A stretch of 64,000 nt of DNA from Zymoseptoria tritici IPO323. Its lineage: Eukaryota; Ascomycota; Dothideomycetes; Mycosphaerellales; Mycosphaerellaceae. The stretch is taken from assembly GCF_000219625.1 (NCBI RefSeq), contig NC_018218.1:2356001-2420000 (forward strand), given 5' to 3'. The number at the start of each line of letters is the position of its first letter. The stretch's first letter is position 1. Made by a program: the position numbers and the translations under genes. Below the pieces are notes generated by a model. It did not search any database. It had not been told where the DNA came from and saw nothing but the letters and a program-made list of their open reading frames with translations. Positions 22,183-34,000 of this stretch are shown here, piece by piece.

Positions 22183-23266
22183 ATGGCTGCCAGGATCCTC
22201 CGTCGCCAACCGTTTCTCGCTCAATCGACTTTCCGAAAGTGTGCCTTTACGACCCGTACGAGGATGGAGTACAGCGAGCGTTCGTTCAGCTCGTACTTCG
22301 TCACGCCGGCGGAGTTGAGTAAAGCTCTGGAAGCCAATGCACCGTCGCGACTCTCCACAGCACCCAGAACAATCCCAGTATGCGGGTCGTGGTTCTTGTG
22401 AGTAGCGCATATTGTCGGAGTCCGCAGCTCGTACTGAACCAGCTCCTCGTCTCAGACCAAACGACCCAGACAAGCGGACTGGTATACAAGTATTCAAAGA
22501 AGGCCATATCCGCAAAGCTCGATTCTTCGACCTCGACAAAATCGCCGATACATCCAGTCCGTACCCTCATATGCTGCCGAGCCCAGAGGTTTTCCAGAAT
22601 GCCATGATCAATCTGGGTATCAAGCGAGACGATACCGTCGTAGTGTACGATACGGCCGAGCTGGGAATCTTCTCAGCTCCACGAGTAGCCTGGACGTTCA
22701 GAGTGTTCGGCCACGATTCGGTGCACATCCTCAACAATTACAAGGCATGGGTTGAGCAGGGTTATCCAACAGAGCAAGGCGAGCCTCAAGAGTTTGAAAA
22801 GACCAATTACCCAACACCAGAGCTGGACAAGAGTAGAGTCATCGCTTTCGAAGAAGTCAAGGAGCTTGCTCAGGACTTCAACAAGGAAGGACATGAGGAG
22901 GTACAGATCTTGGATGCTCGATCCGAGGGACGATGGCGCGGCAAAGATCCGGAACCACGACCTGGTCTGTCCTCTGGCCGTATTCCAGGAAGCACATCGG
23001 TTCCTGTACCTTCGCTGCTGGACCCTAAGACCAAGGCTTTCCTCCCACCGGGCGAATTGCGCAAGATCTTCGAGCAGAAAGGTGTCGACCCTACGAAGCC
23101 AATCGTGTCGAGCTGCGGCACGGGAGTCACTGCTACAGTCATCGATGCGGCACTGATTGAGGCAGGCTATGGCGATGGAAGCAGACGAATCTACGATGGC
23201 AGCTGGACTGAATGGGCCCAAAGAGTGCAACCCGGCGAGAACTTGATCGAGAAGGATCCCAAGTAG
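22183..23266 (+). CDS. Thiosulfate/3-mercaptopyruvate sulfurtransferase (two rhodanese domains)
   Basis: Two exons, join(22183..22397, 22456..23266), encode 341 residues; the 58-nt intron (GTGAGT..TCAG) gives SWFLPNDPDKR. The leader (ARILRRQPFLAQSTFRKCAF) suggests mitochondrial import. Two rhodanese-like domains follow: the inactive N-terminal one (VVVYDTAELGIFSAPRVAW) and the catalytic one (QILDARSEGRWRG, then SSCGTGVTATV with active Cys292). The CGTGVTA loop resembles the mercaptopyruvate sulfurtransferase type (CG[S/T]GVTA), as in yeast Tum1, which passes sulfur toward tRNA thiolation. The substrate preference is inferred from the loop only. Confidence 0.92.
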
Positions 23267-24113
23267 GGCATACGATAACGTCTCGGTCAGTTGGTGTTGT
23301 CTGCGATCGAAAAGCGTAGGCGCAATCATCTTTCCATGTACAGTGCAATGAGAGCGCTAATATCAGGTGGCTCCCAACGTCCAAAGCCCGTACGCCTCGA
23401 TTCGGCTGATGCTTGCTATTTCGCGCACCTGCGCAGGTACATCTGTCCCTAGTTATATCACGCGGCTTGGTAGATGTGCATGCTGGTGGGATGAGACACT
23501 TGTGTCGCAACGCACGAGATAAGGTAAGGACCCGGTGAGGACCCGATGAGGCCTCTGTGTTCACTTGTCATACATCTCAACCCACTGTACCGGCGACTAC
23601 TTGTGCTTTTGCCAGCAGGGTAGGACGCTAGGACGCTAGAATTGAGTACAGGGTAGCTTTGCGAGCAAACTTTTCACCCACAAAGTCAAAGACGAGATTA
23701 GAAAGAATAGGAAATGAGGTGCACATGGATTGATCGACTGATCCCCGTAAGAGAAGGTCTGGACGCAGGTGAAAGGTGAGTCCTGGAGTGAGGCAGAGAT
23801 TTTATCATCAGTGAGGCGCGCAGGTCTGTGTCGCTCTTTCCTTTGTTGCCAGTTCAACGCTCAGCACTCGTTCATTCACTCGTTTTACAAATCGGCGGCC
23901 CAGGCATATCACTCCTCAACGAGAGAACTTTTATTCGCTCGTTCAATAACCACGACTGTGTAGTTGCTCACAACGGCAACTCGAAGTAAAAAGAGTGAAG
24001 TGGAGCTCACCTGAAACTCACTTGTTTGGTTGGTCCTCTACGGGCTTGAAAGTCTTCCTTCAACAAAACAACAATAACAGCAAGCAACGACAATACCTCA
24101 CCTTCAAACCAGA
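23267..24113. other. Gene-poor spacer
   Basis: 847 bases with no supported gene. A short direct repeat (taggacgctaggacgctag, about 23621-23639) and gaggacccg repeats near 23525-23545 occur. The final 55 bases are rich in A and C (caacaaaacaacaataacagc), a typical leader for the secreted-protein gene that follows. Confidence 0.4.
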
Positions 24114-24689
24114 ATGCTCGCAATATTGCTGCTCGCCGCCCTCGGCAGGTTTGCAGTGGCTCTCTCAGCTCCACAACGGTCAGTCTGTCCCATCGAAGGG
24201 GACTCCTGGATCATCAAAAACCTCGTCGTCTTCGCCGTGGCCGCTCCCAAGCCTGACGCCACAACGCAACAGCACCCCGTCAGCTTCATGACCTTTGAAT
24301 TCCACGACAACAACAAGGGTCTCAAGCTGCAGACTTCTTGCTACCGCGAAAGCAGCACCTCCGCCATCGCTGATCCGAACAACTACTACGCCTGCGAGAA
24401 TGTGAATGTGCGGTTCAAGTTCGATGGCGGGAGTCTGCAGCTTGTGCGGGATTTTCAAAGCGACTGGTGAGTTGGATTGTGGTGTCACCTGGGCCTGGAG
24501 GCATTTCTTGGCGATACTGACAGTTGGCTTCGTAGTTTGGGAAAGCCGCCATACGATCACGGCAGTGCATTCGGCAAAGCGAAACCAAATTGGATCGTAA
24601 CACCGACATTTTACGGAACGTTGAGGACGCAGGCTCAGCTGAGCGTGCCCATCACCCGCCTGGCCATGCTCAAGACCGAGGAGGAATAG
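24114..24689 (+). CDS. Small secreted cysteine-containing protein
   Basis: Two exons, join(24114..24466, 24536..24689), encode 168 residues; the 69-nt intron (GTGAGT..GTAG) joins at a cysteine codon. A clear signal peptide (MLAILLLAALGRFAVALSAP, cleavage near 17-20) starts the protein. Four cysteines remain in the mature part (CPIEG, TSCYRE, ACENVN, DCLGK), enough for two disulfides. The pattern of a beta-rich domain (VSFMTFEFHDN, VRFKFDGGSLQLVR) recalls the AA1-like/Alt a 1-type secreted proteins of Dothideomycetes, but I cannot assign it firmly. It could be an effector or a cell-wall protein; the role is unknown. Confidence 0.8.
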
Positions 24690-24801
24690 GCGAGAGTGTC
24701 ACCAAGCGGAATACACCAGGATGCGAGGCAAATTTGCGGTGAGAGTTGGTTTCGCTTTGGGGTTCTGCTTTGGAAAGGATGTATCATGTTGTTTGAGAAG
24801 G

Positions 24802-26007
24802 TTACTCGCAGAGCGGCACATCATCAAACTCTTTGCGCATGAACTTTCGCAGCTCCTCCAATGCTGCTTTCAAGATCTCCGTCTTGTTGACGTATCCGAA
24901 ACGCACATATCCTTTGAAGTCTTCGCCAAAGCAATCACCTGGCAGCACCATGACGCCCGTCTGCTCCATGACCTGGTTGCAGAACGCCACGGCATCGATA
25001 CGCTTGCCATCGCGCTCAAATTTGATGAATGCTGTCGTTCCAGCGACTGGCTTCGTCCACGAGCAAAACTCATCGTGTTTGATGACCCACCGCTCCAACA
25101 GTTCGAGGTTGGCTTTGGCGAGCTGGATGTTCCTCGCGAGCAGCGTATGTATCGTGTCGGGCGACAGAGCAAAGGCAGCGATCTTCTGGTCGATCTTGGA
25201 CACCGAGATGGTGGTATAATCTCGCGTCTGGGCACATTTCTCGATGATATCCGGATTTCTGCTTGCGATCCATCCCGTTCGTAGACCAGCGAGCGAGTAG
25301 GCCTTTGACAGACTGCCGGTGACAATGGTATTCTTGTAGCCTAGCGACATGATCGAAGGCGGGAAGTCGTTGGACATGGGTGTGATGCCGTGGAAGAGAG
25401 GCCGATAGACCTCATCTGAGAGAATGGTGATGTTCTTGGCCTCGGCGAATTCTATCAGATCGTGCAATAGTGACTTCTTCAGCACCGCTCCTGTTGGGTT
25501 TTGCGGATTGTTGAGGATGATCAGCTTCGTGTTCTCTTTCACCAATGCTTTCAAGTCCTCAAGGTCTGGCGCCCAGGCATTGTTCGGATCAGACTTCCAC
25601 AAGTCCACTTTGGCTCCAAGAGATTCCGGGAGAGAGTAGAGCTGCTGATATGTAGGGTAATGGCATACCACATGATCCCCTGATCTGAGGAGCGAGTACA
25701 GTACGAGGTGGTTGGCCGCGATCGCTCCTGGTGTGATGAGCACTTGTTCAGCGCTGAGAGGCGTTCCCACTTTCGTCGAGTAAAGTCGGCTAAGGTTGTT
25801 CCTTAGCTCCGTACTTCCTCTGATCTCTCCGTAGTCTTGAGGCGCAGAAAGATCGATGAGATCCGCGGCCTGGATATCTTTTCTATCGCTCAGCTTGACC
25901 AGATCGTTGACGGATATGGAAGCACAGCACGTCTCGGCAATATTGAATTTTGCCTTCGTCTCGTTCTCATCCATCCATTGTTCCACGGCAAAAGGAGCGA
26001 GAGGCAT
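24802..26007 (-). CDS. PLP-dependent aminotransferase, class I/II
   Basis: A single exon of 401 residues. Fold-type I hallmarks: VLITPGAIAANHLVLYSLL, NNPQNPTG (166-173), SDEVYRPLF (Asp198, Tyr201), the PLP lysine in TGSLSKAYSLAGLRTGW (Lys235) and a C-terminal VRFGYVN near the substrate carboxylate Arg. It transfers amino groups between amino and keto acids, but the substrate cannot be read from sequence. Ascomycete relatives are often annotated capreomycidine synthase-like; I do not take that literally. The frame is open to an ATG at 26181, but the first 58 residues there are unlike a leader, so MPLAPFAVEQW at 26007 is used. It converges with the secreted-protein gene. Confidence 0.87.
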   Translation of the reverse strand: MPLAPFAVEQWMDENETKAKFNIAETCCASISVNDLVKLSDRKDIQAADLIDLSAPQDYGEIRGSTELRNNLSRLYSTKVGTPLSAEQVLITPGAIAANHLVLYSLLRSGDHVVCHYPTYQQLYSLPESLGAKVDLWKSDPNNAWAPDLEDLKALVKENTKLIILNNPQNPTGAVLKKSLLHDLIEFAEAKNITILSDEVYRPLFHGITPMSNDFPPSIMSLGYKNTIVTGSLSKAYSLAGLRTGWIASRNPDIIEKCAQTRDYTTISVSKIDQKIAAFALSPDTIHTLLARNIQLAKANLELLERWVIKHDEFCSWTKPVAGTTAFIKFERDGKRIDAVAFCNQVMEQTGVMVLPGDCFGEDFKGYVRFGYVNKTEILKAALEELRKFMRKEFDDVPLCE

Positions 26008-26437
26008 GCTTGTACAGTTCGAGCAAGATCTGCGGTTAATATTGATACCAGAATATTGATGCAGAGAAGGTGCAGAGGAGACACGGCTGTTATAGGAACT
26101 CCGGTACTCACACCCTGCCGCCCCACACCCCGCCAAAGCGTCTAGTAGGAGAGGCGTGAGTCGGCGCAGCGGGTATCGCACACTTCAAGCACACTCGCAG
26201 TGTGCTGACTTTGTTGTCAACAACGGAGTTTCGCAGATTGAAATTCATTGAGGAAGTTTACACGGAAAAGGCACGTTCAAGAGCCTGGGCTTGCCACAGC
26301 TCGGTTGGTCCGAACAATGCCGAGCACATTCACGTAGTCCTATGCAAAACGCTTGTGCTGTGCACACAAACTATCATCCCATACCTTGTAGACTGAGAAT
26401 GTCGGGATTCCAGCTCCCTCACCCTCTGACCGATCCA
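26008..26437. other. Promoter side of the aminotransferase gene
   Basis: 430 bases between the aminotransferase start and the SPRY fragment. No repeat, RNA or credible frame is seen beyond the upward extension of the aminotransferase frame to 26181. Confidence 0.4.
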
Positions 26438-26785
26438 CTAAGGCTGGACGCTTGACGCCTTGGGTGCATCCAGGCCTGTCACATCGTCTACAGCGCCTGT
26501 GTCGGCCGCCAACTGCTGGTCGATCGAGTTGGCATTCTTGTACATGAATGGCTTCGCGCCAAAGTTTGTCTCCAGCTTCACCTTCTGCCCCAACCCAAGG
26601 ATGGGGAACAATCGACCAGACACGCCCGGGAACTCGAAACCGATCTTCTTGCCGTCCAAGGTGAAGTATACCCGCCTGTTCTCCAAGTCGACACCGCATC
26701 CCACAGTTTCGCCTGGTCCATACACTTCGCCAACATCGCGATGTTGGTCTTGGTTCGCGAACAACCCACCGTCTGCGTACTACGC
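26438..26785 (-). pseudogene. SPRY-domain gene fragment, C-terminal half only
   Basis: The minus strand encodes the second half of a SPRY domain (DGGLFANQDQHRDVGEVYGP, then GETVGCGVDLENRRVYFTLD and FPILGLGQKVKLETNFG) followed by a short acidic tail to a stop at 26438. SPRY domains bind peptide partners in trafficking or ubiquitin adaptors. No ATG opens this frame. Immediately upstream it reads SWA, then TAG (26777-26779), then YADGG. The usual family motif is SW(G/A)YH(G/A)DDG, so the TAG sits on a conserved Tyr position. I find no first half of the domain in the 500 bases further upstream. A remnant is most likely; an alternative is an intron ending at the CAG just before ACGGTGGG. Confidence 0.6.
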
Positions 26786-27321
26786 CCATGACTGAGTTGC
26801 CGGGCTTGCATCTTGTGTCTCGTTCGGTCAGATGATCAGCAATCGAGGAGCAGCACACTAGTCGTCGCGTGGAAGGAAAAGGAGTTGAAATTAATGTAAC
26901 TCGGCCACCGGCCATCGCTGGCTGACTCCATCAGGCCTGAACTCGTCGAGCTCAAGAGCTCAGTGAGCGTTGATGTAGCAATCCGCGAACGTGAGCAAAG
27001 TCTATCGGATCAGGAGGTGCAGTGATAGAGATGTCGTTGAAGTGTCTGAAATTGAAGGTTCTAAATTCTGGCTCCGCCGAGGCTCTCCTGTCATCTCCAC
27101 GTGGGACGCGATTCGCGATTCGGGTCGGCGCCACCTCACCCTGGATCTGCAGGCGATAGCAAGAAACCCAACCCGCTGCAATCTTGGATGAACCACCTAA
27201 TCATCTTCATCCCAAGTCCTCTGACGCGACATCCTGCACGCGAACTCACGTTCCCTGACTCGATCGGTATCCGTCGATGAGGTGAGACCTCTTTCTAGGC
27301 GACCGGCCTGTCTCCTTCACC
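26786..27321. other. Intergenic region upstream of the ABC transporter
   Basis: 536 bases. Minus-strand frames here do not continue the SPRY homology. The plus-strand end should carry the transporter promoter and leader. Confidence 0.4.
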
Positions 27322-30300
27322 ATGTGGCGTTCCCTTTGCGCCGCCGCGATAGTGAGCATCTTGTCACTACCATGGACGGTCCACGCCGGACTCCAGACGA
27401 ATCAGTACTTCACCTCCAACGACGACCTGTTACAACGATCCGATCCCTTCTCGCTGTTCGAACGACGTCCTGAAGACTGCCCGCCATGCTTCAACTGCAA
27501 TCTCGACGACTTCGTCTGCCAACAATACGCGAACTGCACGAAGAGCAGTGGAAAGTGCACATGTCCGCCAGGCTTTGGAGCTGAGGATTGCAGCGTGCCG
27601 CTATGTGGCTCGCTTGCGGATGGGAAAGATCGTTTGCCTCGCGAGGGCGATGCGCCATGCAAGTGTAAAGAGGGTTGGGGTGGTATCAATTGCAATGTAT
27701 GCGAGGAGGACAGCGCCTGCGATGCTATGATGCCGGGAGACACAAAAGGCGGAGTCTGCTATCGGGAAGGAGCTGTTGTGAAGGAAAACTACCAAATGTG
27801 TGACATTACAAATCGCAAGATTCTGGACATGTTGAAAGAGAAGAAACCGCAGGCCACATTCAGCTGTAATGCTGAGCGGGAGGATTGCAATTTCCAGTTT
27901 TGGGTGGATCAGAAGGAGAGCTTCTACTGCGCACTGGACACCTGCAGCTGGAGTCTGAAAACCACGGAGGACAGAAACACGACCAAGTATGAATGTGAGA
28001 ACATTCAGTGTAAATGTGTTCCAGGACGTATGCTTTGTGGTGCCAAGAACAGCATCGACATCAGTGACTTCCTGGACCAGGATATCAAGGGACCTGCTTC
28101 GTTCATATCGGTGAGGACGTACACTGGCTCAAAGGAAGACAACAGTATCTTCTCTGAGCCGGCCATGAACGGTCTGATCTCCAGTGTGTTCGGCGATCCA
28201 AGCATCATGCTTTCGTGCCATAGTGGCGAGTGCATGTACAAGACGGAGGTTCCGGGATACGAACGGCCAGTGAAGAAGATCAACACGCCACTGATTGCTG
28301 GAGTCATCGCTGGATGCGCGCTGTTCGTGGTCGCTGTGGTCCTCTTGGTCTTTTTCCTCAGTCGACGGAGCGGGCAGAACAAGACCGGGTACATCGCGCT
28401 TGGAGATGAGGAGGAGGAGGAGAATGCGAGGCTCCTTGCTGACCACAAGCCTGCTGCTCTATCATTCGAGAACGTGTCGTACAAATTGAAGGGCAAGCAG
28501 ATTTTGTCTGGCATCACCGGCGCTGTTCACCCTGGCGAGCTCCTGGCCATCATGGGTGCTTCAGGTGCTGGCAAGACCTCCTTCTTGGACATTTTGGCCC
28601 GGAAGAACAAGCGCGGCACAGCATCCGGCGACTTCTGGTTGAATGGTGACAAGGTGGATGATGATCAATTTCGCAACGTGATTGGATTTGTGGATCAAGA
28701 CGACACCATGCTTCCCACCCTGACTGTGCACGAGACGATTTTGGATTCTGCTTTGCTCCGACTGCCAAAGCAGATGAGCCGAGCTTCCAAAGAGCAGAAA
28801 GTCGAAGACGTCGAGCGCCAGCTGGGTATCTACCATATCAGACACCAAGTCATCGGTTCTGAGGAAGGAAATGGTCGTGGTATTTCTGGAGGCGAGAAGA
28901 GGAGAGTTGGCATTGCCTGTGAATTGGTGACCAGTCCAAGCATCCTTTTCTTGGACGAGCCAACTTCGGGTCTCGACTCTTTTAATGCGTTCAATGTTGT
29001 TGAGTGCTTGGTCAACCTGGTCAAGACTTACAACAGGACTGTCGTCTTCACGATCCATCAACCACGTTCCAACATTGTGGCACTTTTCGATCAGCTCATT
29101 CTGCTTGCACAAGGTCGTACTGTCTACAGTGGACCTTTCAAGGACTGCCAGGATTACTTTGATGGCATCGGCTACTCCTGCCCTCCTGGGTTCAACATCG
29201 CCGACTACTTGATCGACCTCACGATGCATGCAAGCACGCCCAGCGATTCGGATCTGATGGAGCTCAGCTCTGACGGTGGCGATGGCTTCGCAACACGAGC
29301 AAGCTCTACCATGGCAGTCAAGAGCATTCCGAGCGTCAGTAATATTAGCGTTGGCGAGTCTGTAACATCTACTGCTGGAGAGAGCTTCCTTCGGCCCAAA
29401 TCGAATAGGAAGTCCAGCATACGACAGCAGCAAGAGAGACAATTGTTCACTCGCAAGAACACCGCAGACAACGCGGCTCCGTCCAGCGTACGCAGTTCCG
29501 GCGAAAGTGCCTTCTCGAGGGAGCAAGAAGCCAGTCATCAGCAATGGCTCAAGTTGGCCAAGCAGAATGGACAGCCACGTCCCCAGATCCTCGACGACAA
29601 CCACGGCGGCCTCACTGGCGAAGGTGACACTGGCACAGATCTGGATGCTCTAATCGCCGCATATCAGTCATCTGATGTGGCTGCTACCTTGCGGGACGAC
29701 ATTCACGGCACTGTCGCTCATGCAGCGCAAATGAATGGCCACGCACCAGGCTCTCCAACCGGCTCTGCCAGGAGTAAGCTCTACGGCTACCAAAAGCCAT
29801 GGATCCACACTCAATTTCTCATTCTCTCCCGACGAACATGGCGAAACATCTACCGCAACCCCATGCTCATGCTCACCCACTACGCCATTGCCATCGTTCT
29901 CGCCGTCTTCCTCGGCTTCCTCTTCTACGGCCTGACGGACGATCTCGCAGGCTTCCAGAACCGCCTCGGATTCTTCTTCTTCATGCTCGCTCTCTTCGGC
30001 TTCAGCACACTGACCTCCCTCACGGTCTTCGCTCCTGAACGTCTTCTCTTCCTCCGCGAGCGTGCCAAGGGATATTACTCGCCTCTCGCCTACTACCTCT
30101 CCAAGGTCGTCTTCGACATCGTTCCGCTTCGCCTCGTTCCGCCCATCATCATGGGCTGCATCGTATACCCGATGACCGGCCTCATTCCAAGTTGGCCTGA
30201 GTTCCTCAAATTCATGCTATTCTTAGTCCTTTTCAACCTTGCCTCGGCAATGATCTGCTTGTGCATTGGCATTTGCGTGCGGAATCAGGGCGTGGCGAAT

Positions 30301-30688
30301 CTGTTCGGCATCTTAGTAATGCTGTTCAGTCTGCTGTTCTCTGGCTTCTTGCTCAATCACGAGACCATTCCCGGGCCGGTCAGGTGGTTGCAGAGGGTGC
30401 GTATATACCGTCTTCCGTCACATCCTCACCTTTTGCTAACACTCATCTCAGCTCTCCATCTTCCACTTCGGCTTCGAAGGCCTCATCGTCAATGAAGTGC
30501 GCTACCTTTCCCTGGTGGATAAGCAATACGGTCTCGACATTGAAGTGCCCGGCTCCGCCATTCTTTCCAGCTTCGGCTTCAAGGTACTGGCAATGTGGGA
30601 GGATGTGATTGGACTGGGCGTCTTCTGCGGAGTGTTCCTCGTGCTGGGCTACGTGGCCATTCATTTCCTGTTGGTGGAGAAGCGATAG
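27322..30688 (+). CDS. ABCG-family transporter with EGF-like ectodomain (Adp1-like)
   Basis: Two exons, join(27322..30396, 30452..30688), encode 1103 residues; the 55-nt intron joins VRWLQR to [11 protein letters not shown] signal peptide (about 1-22) leads to a cysteine-rich extracellular region with EGF-like [12 protein letters not shown] and [13 protein letters not shown] membrane segment follows at about 323-350. The ABC domain has Walker A GASGAGKT (412-419), signature ISGGEKRR (about 520) and Walker [13 protein letters not shown] (about 540). A Ser-rich linker precedes the ABCG-type membrane domain (about 845-1100). The EGF-plus-half-transporter layout is that of yeast Adp1; the substrate is not known. 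It likely works as a dimer. Confidence 0.93.
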
Positions 30689-31008
30689 AGATATCTTGGC
30701 ATACGTTTTCCTTTTCTTCACTCGTGTAGACTTAGCGCACGACACTACAGCCAGAAGGCGTATATACAGACATGAATAGTAGTGTGAAGTACAACCCGAA
30801 AGGTCATATTGCAAGTCTATATATGTGTGTGATTATAGACTATATATCTACGGATGCAATCACGAATTATTCCAAATAACGACTCCTAACCCAAATGCGA
30901 AGAAAAGCATCCAAAACCAGCTCTCTGGGTATCACAAAAGCATTCGCGATGTGCAAGAAAAGAGAACAATAATCATCCACAAGATTCTCCAGCTTCGAAA
31001 GCCACTCC
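30689..31008. other. Convergent intergenic spacer
   Basis: 320 bases between two 3' ends. An AT-rich stretch with tatatatgtgtg and tatatatct words (about 30820-30850) is compatible with polyadenylation signals on either strand. Confidence 0.4.
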
Positions 31009-34000
31009 TCAGAACCACACAAGCCAGCGGACCGCTCGCACGCCACCCATCACGACCTTCTTCACCATGTTGAACAGGACCACCAGGAACCACAGCCACC
31101 ACATGATGCCCAGCACCAACCACTCTAGTAATTTGAATCCGGTGCGACGCAGTAATCTGAACTGCCTCCTACGCTGTCGGAGCATCTCATCGACTGCCTC
31201 GTCCACGCGCTTGACCTCCTGAGGTTGCTTGGTCGTAAGCTCGACGTTAAAGGCGTCTGCCTCGTCTGAAGTCTCGTGTACTAATTTCGTCAATTGGTCC
31301 GATACGCGATGGGAGAGTTCGTCGAGTTGAGCCGAGAGATCTTTCGCCGTTGTGGACTGGAAGTGCTGGACCGTCTTCTCGAAGTTGCCAAGGGTCGTTG
31401 AGATGTCGTCGGACAGGAGCCGGCCGGCGACGAGGCATTCTTCCTTACGAGTTACGTTCGTCATCTTATCTCCGGTGAGCTCGGATACCTTGAGAATCAG
31501 TCCGGATCGCTTGTCGTTGACATCATCGGCCTGCTGGTGAATCTCGTGAGCTTTGATGCCGGTCGCCAGCAGTAATGCTCGGATCCGAGCAATGTCCCGC
31601 GCCGTGACCTTTTCAAGGACTCGAGGCTTCTGTTGGTGGGTCGGGTCCGAGATACTCCAGTGTCTTCGGCCTCCGTGCGCAGTGACAAGCGCACCTCTTC
31701 TGTCGCCGGTTCTGATGGCTGGAAGTGCTCCGAACGAGAGATGTTGTTGGGACGCGGACTTCATTGAATAGTTCATCCTCTCCGCGGGAGTTTCCATGTT
31801 GGCCGTAGTGTTATCGTTTGGCAGGTTGATGGTAGGCAGTGTAGGAGAAGCCGAGCGATCTGCACGCTTGCGCGTTCGTTGCCGATTCACAGTATCGCTG
31901 TCGTCGGACGCTGTCGATTCCGCCATGTTATGTTCCCTGCCCCTTGCAGATGGAGACTTGAAAGATGGCAAGCCGGAGGTATGGTACTTGGCCTTCGGCC
32001 GGGATTGGTCGAGCGATGCACGTGGGCTAACCTCGCTGTCATAGTTGTCTTGTCGATCCTCCTCTGCATCGGAATCTGAATGAGCTTTGGAGGAGTCCGC
32101 TGCAACTTCGCCTGATCGATCTCGACCACTGCGCAAGCGATCGCCAATACGGGAGCCTTCGGTGCGCACAATCTCACCGATGCGTCCAGCTTTGAAGAAA
32201 CGGCGTTTGCCATCCTTGGTGGATTTGTCTCCGATCGTACCGCTCGTATCGGAACGGCGCAGGCCACTGCCAAAGCTATCGCTCGTCTTGTGTCGAGTGA
32301 TTCGGGGCGCTCGCGGGATTTCCAAACTCGCTCTGGCTTTGATGGAAGCCGGTTCGCCACTCACTACAGGATACAGCGGAGTATCGAAGGTCTCGGCGAA
32401 GTCGTGGCGCTCGACATGATTTTGGTCTTTACTGCGCAGCTCCTGGTCAGTATCTTCTGTACGTCTGGACGTTGACGGTGCATGCTGCAATGTGGCGGGC
32501 TGCGCGGACCCGCTCGCTTTGGCCGGCAATGGACCGCCGAAAACTTTCTCTTCCGACTCATTGCGATGACCAACTGAACCAGCTCTTCCATCTGCAGATC
32601 GAACTCTCCGATAGGCAGTGAAGTCAGTCGACAGGCGACCGCCCATGCTCGACACAGACTCACGCTGTGCTCTGCCAATGCTACCGCTTCCTCCAGGAAT
32701 CTGCTTGCGCTGAGTATCCCAATGGTCCGACACATGAGTCTCCGGCGACGACAACTCGCCATTTGCCTCCTTTACCATCATGTCTCGCATGTGACGCTCT
32801 AGTGGCCCAGTATTCTCCCCGCCCGACCTGGCATCACCGTATCGATGAGCTGGTCCGCGCCCTTCGTCGCTTGATCCACTCTCAACACTTGCGGATCTGC
32901 TTGCGTGGTTCTTCCGACGGAGTCCCGGGATTGGGAGCAGGTCCCTGCGGCGTAATTTCGTACGATTTTCGTCTTCAGTCTCATCTTTCAGGCTGTACTT
33001 GTCGGAAGTAGCGTCGTGCTCGGGGTCTGTGTCTTTGCCGTGGTACTCCTTGCTTCGTCGTGGCAGGTCAACGCTTGCTCGCGCGAGATTGGGAAACAAT
33101 TTATTCCCATGACGGTCTTCGATGCAAGCCTTGTTGCCGCGCTTCTCCAACCAGTACGTATCCGCCAGCAGCTCTGCGGGCTCAATGGTCCATCCGTTCT
33201 CGGGTCGCGTGATTACTGACGTGACCGTATCTGTTCGGCGATGCCGTGCTGAAGGATTTGCTTGAACCTGATCTTGACCTCTCAGCTCCCCAGGGAACGA
33301 TGGCAGCCGTACATGATCGCCGCCTGGACGAAACGCAGGGTCTTTGGAAGCAGTTTCAACATTGTTGATCCATGCTTTGATGCGGTCAGTTTGCTGCCAG
33401 GTATCCGGTGGCGCAGGCAGGGAACGTCTCTCCCGGTTTCGTAGGCGACGATTACGCAGTGACTGCAGAGGATTGTAAGATCGCCCCAGTCCACGTTGAG
33501 CATTGATGTGCGATGGCACTCGAGTGAGGTCGTAATGCGCGCTGCCGGGGCTGCTGTTGGCCTGTAGCGTATAGTTGCCATGTGCGTGGCGATCGGACTT
33601 CAGAGGAGGCAGATGCTCTAGTAATCGGCGATGCTCGCTGGCCAACTCGAAGTACCTGCGAGCCTTGTCTGCACGGGACAATGTAGCAGGCGAAAAGTTG
33701 AAAGAGACTAGCTCGGCGCCATCGTTGACTATTTCGCTTCCGTACTGGCCACTCGATCTTGGAGACTCTGGCGATATATGCGCCACTCCATCGCTCAGAA
33801 GACTCGAGCGTTTGTTGAACGGGCGATCTGATACCACGCGCCGAGTCCCTGCCGGCGATATCGGGACGGGGAGGGTACTGCTCACGTGTCGTTTACGACT
33901 CTCGCTCAAGCTCAAAGCCATCTGCACTAGCTGGGCCGGATCCATACTCGGCGACGGCGAGGCGTAGCTTCGTCCAGAGTAGCCTGTCGAGTCGTCGTTC

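Noticed and set aside
26008..26181. 58-residue N-terminal extension of the aminotransferase
   Set aside because: Sequence is Cys/Gly/Ser-rich, not a leader or family-like; MPLAPFAVEQW fits the family start.
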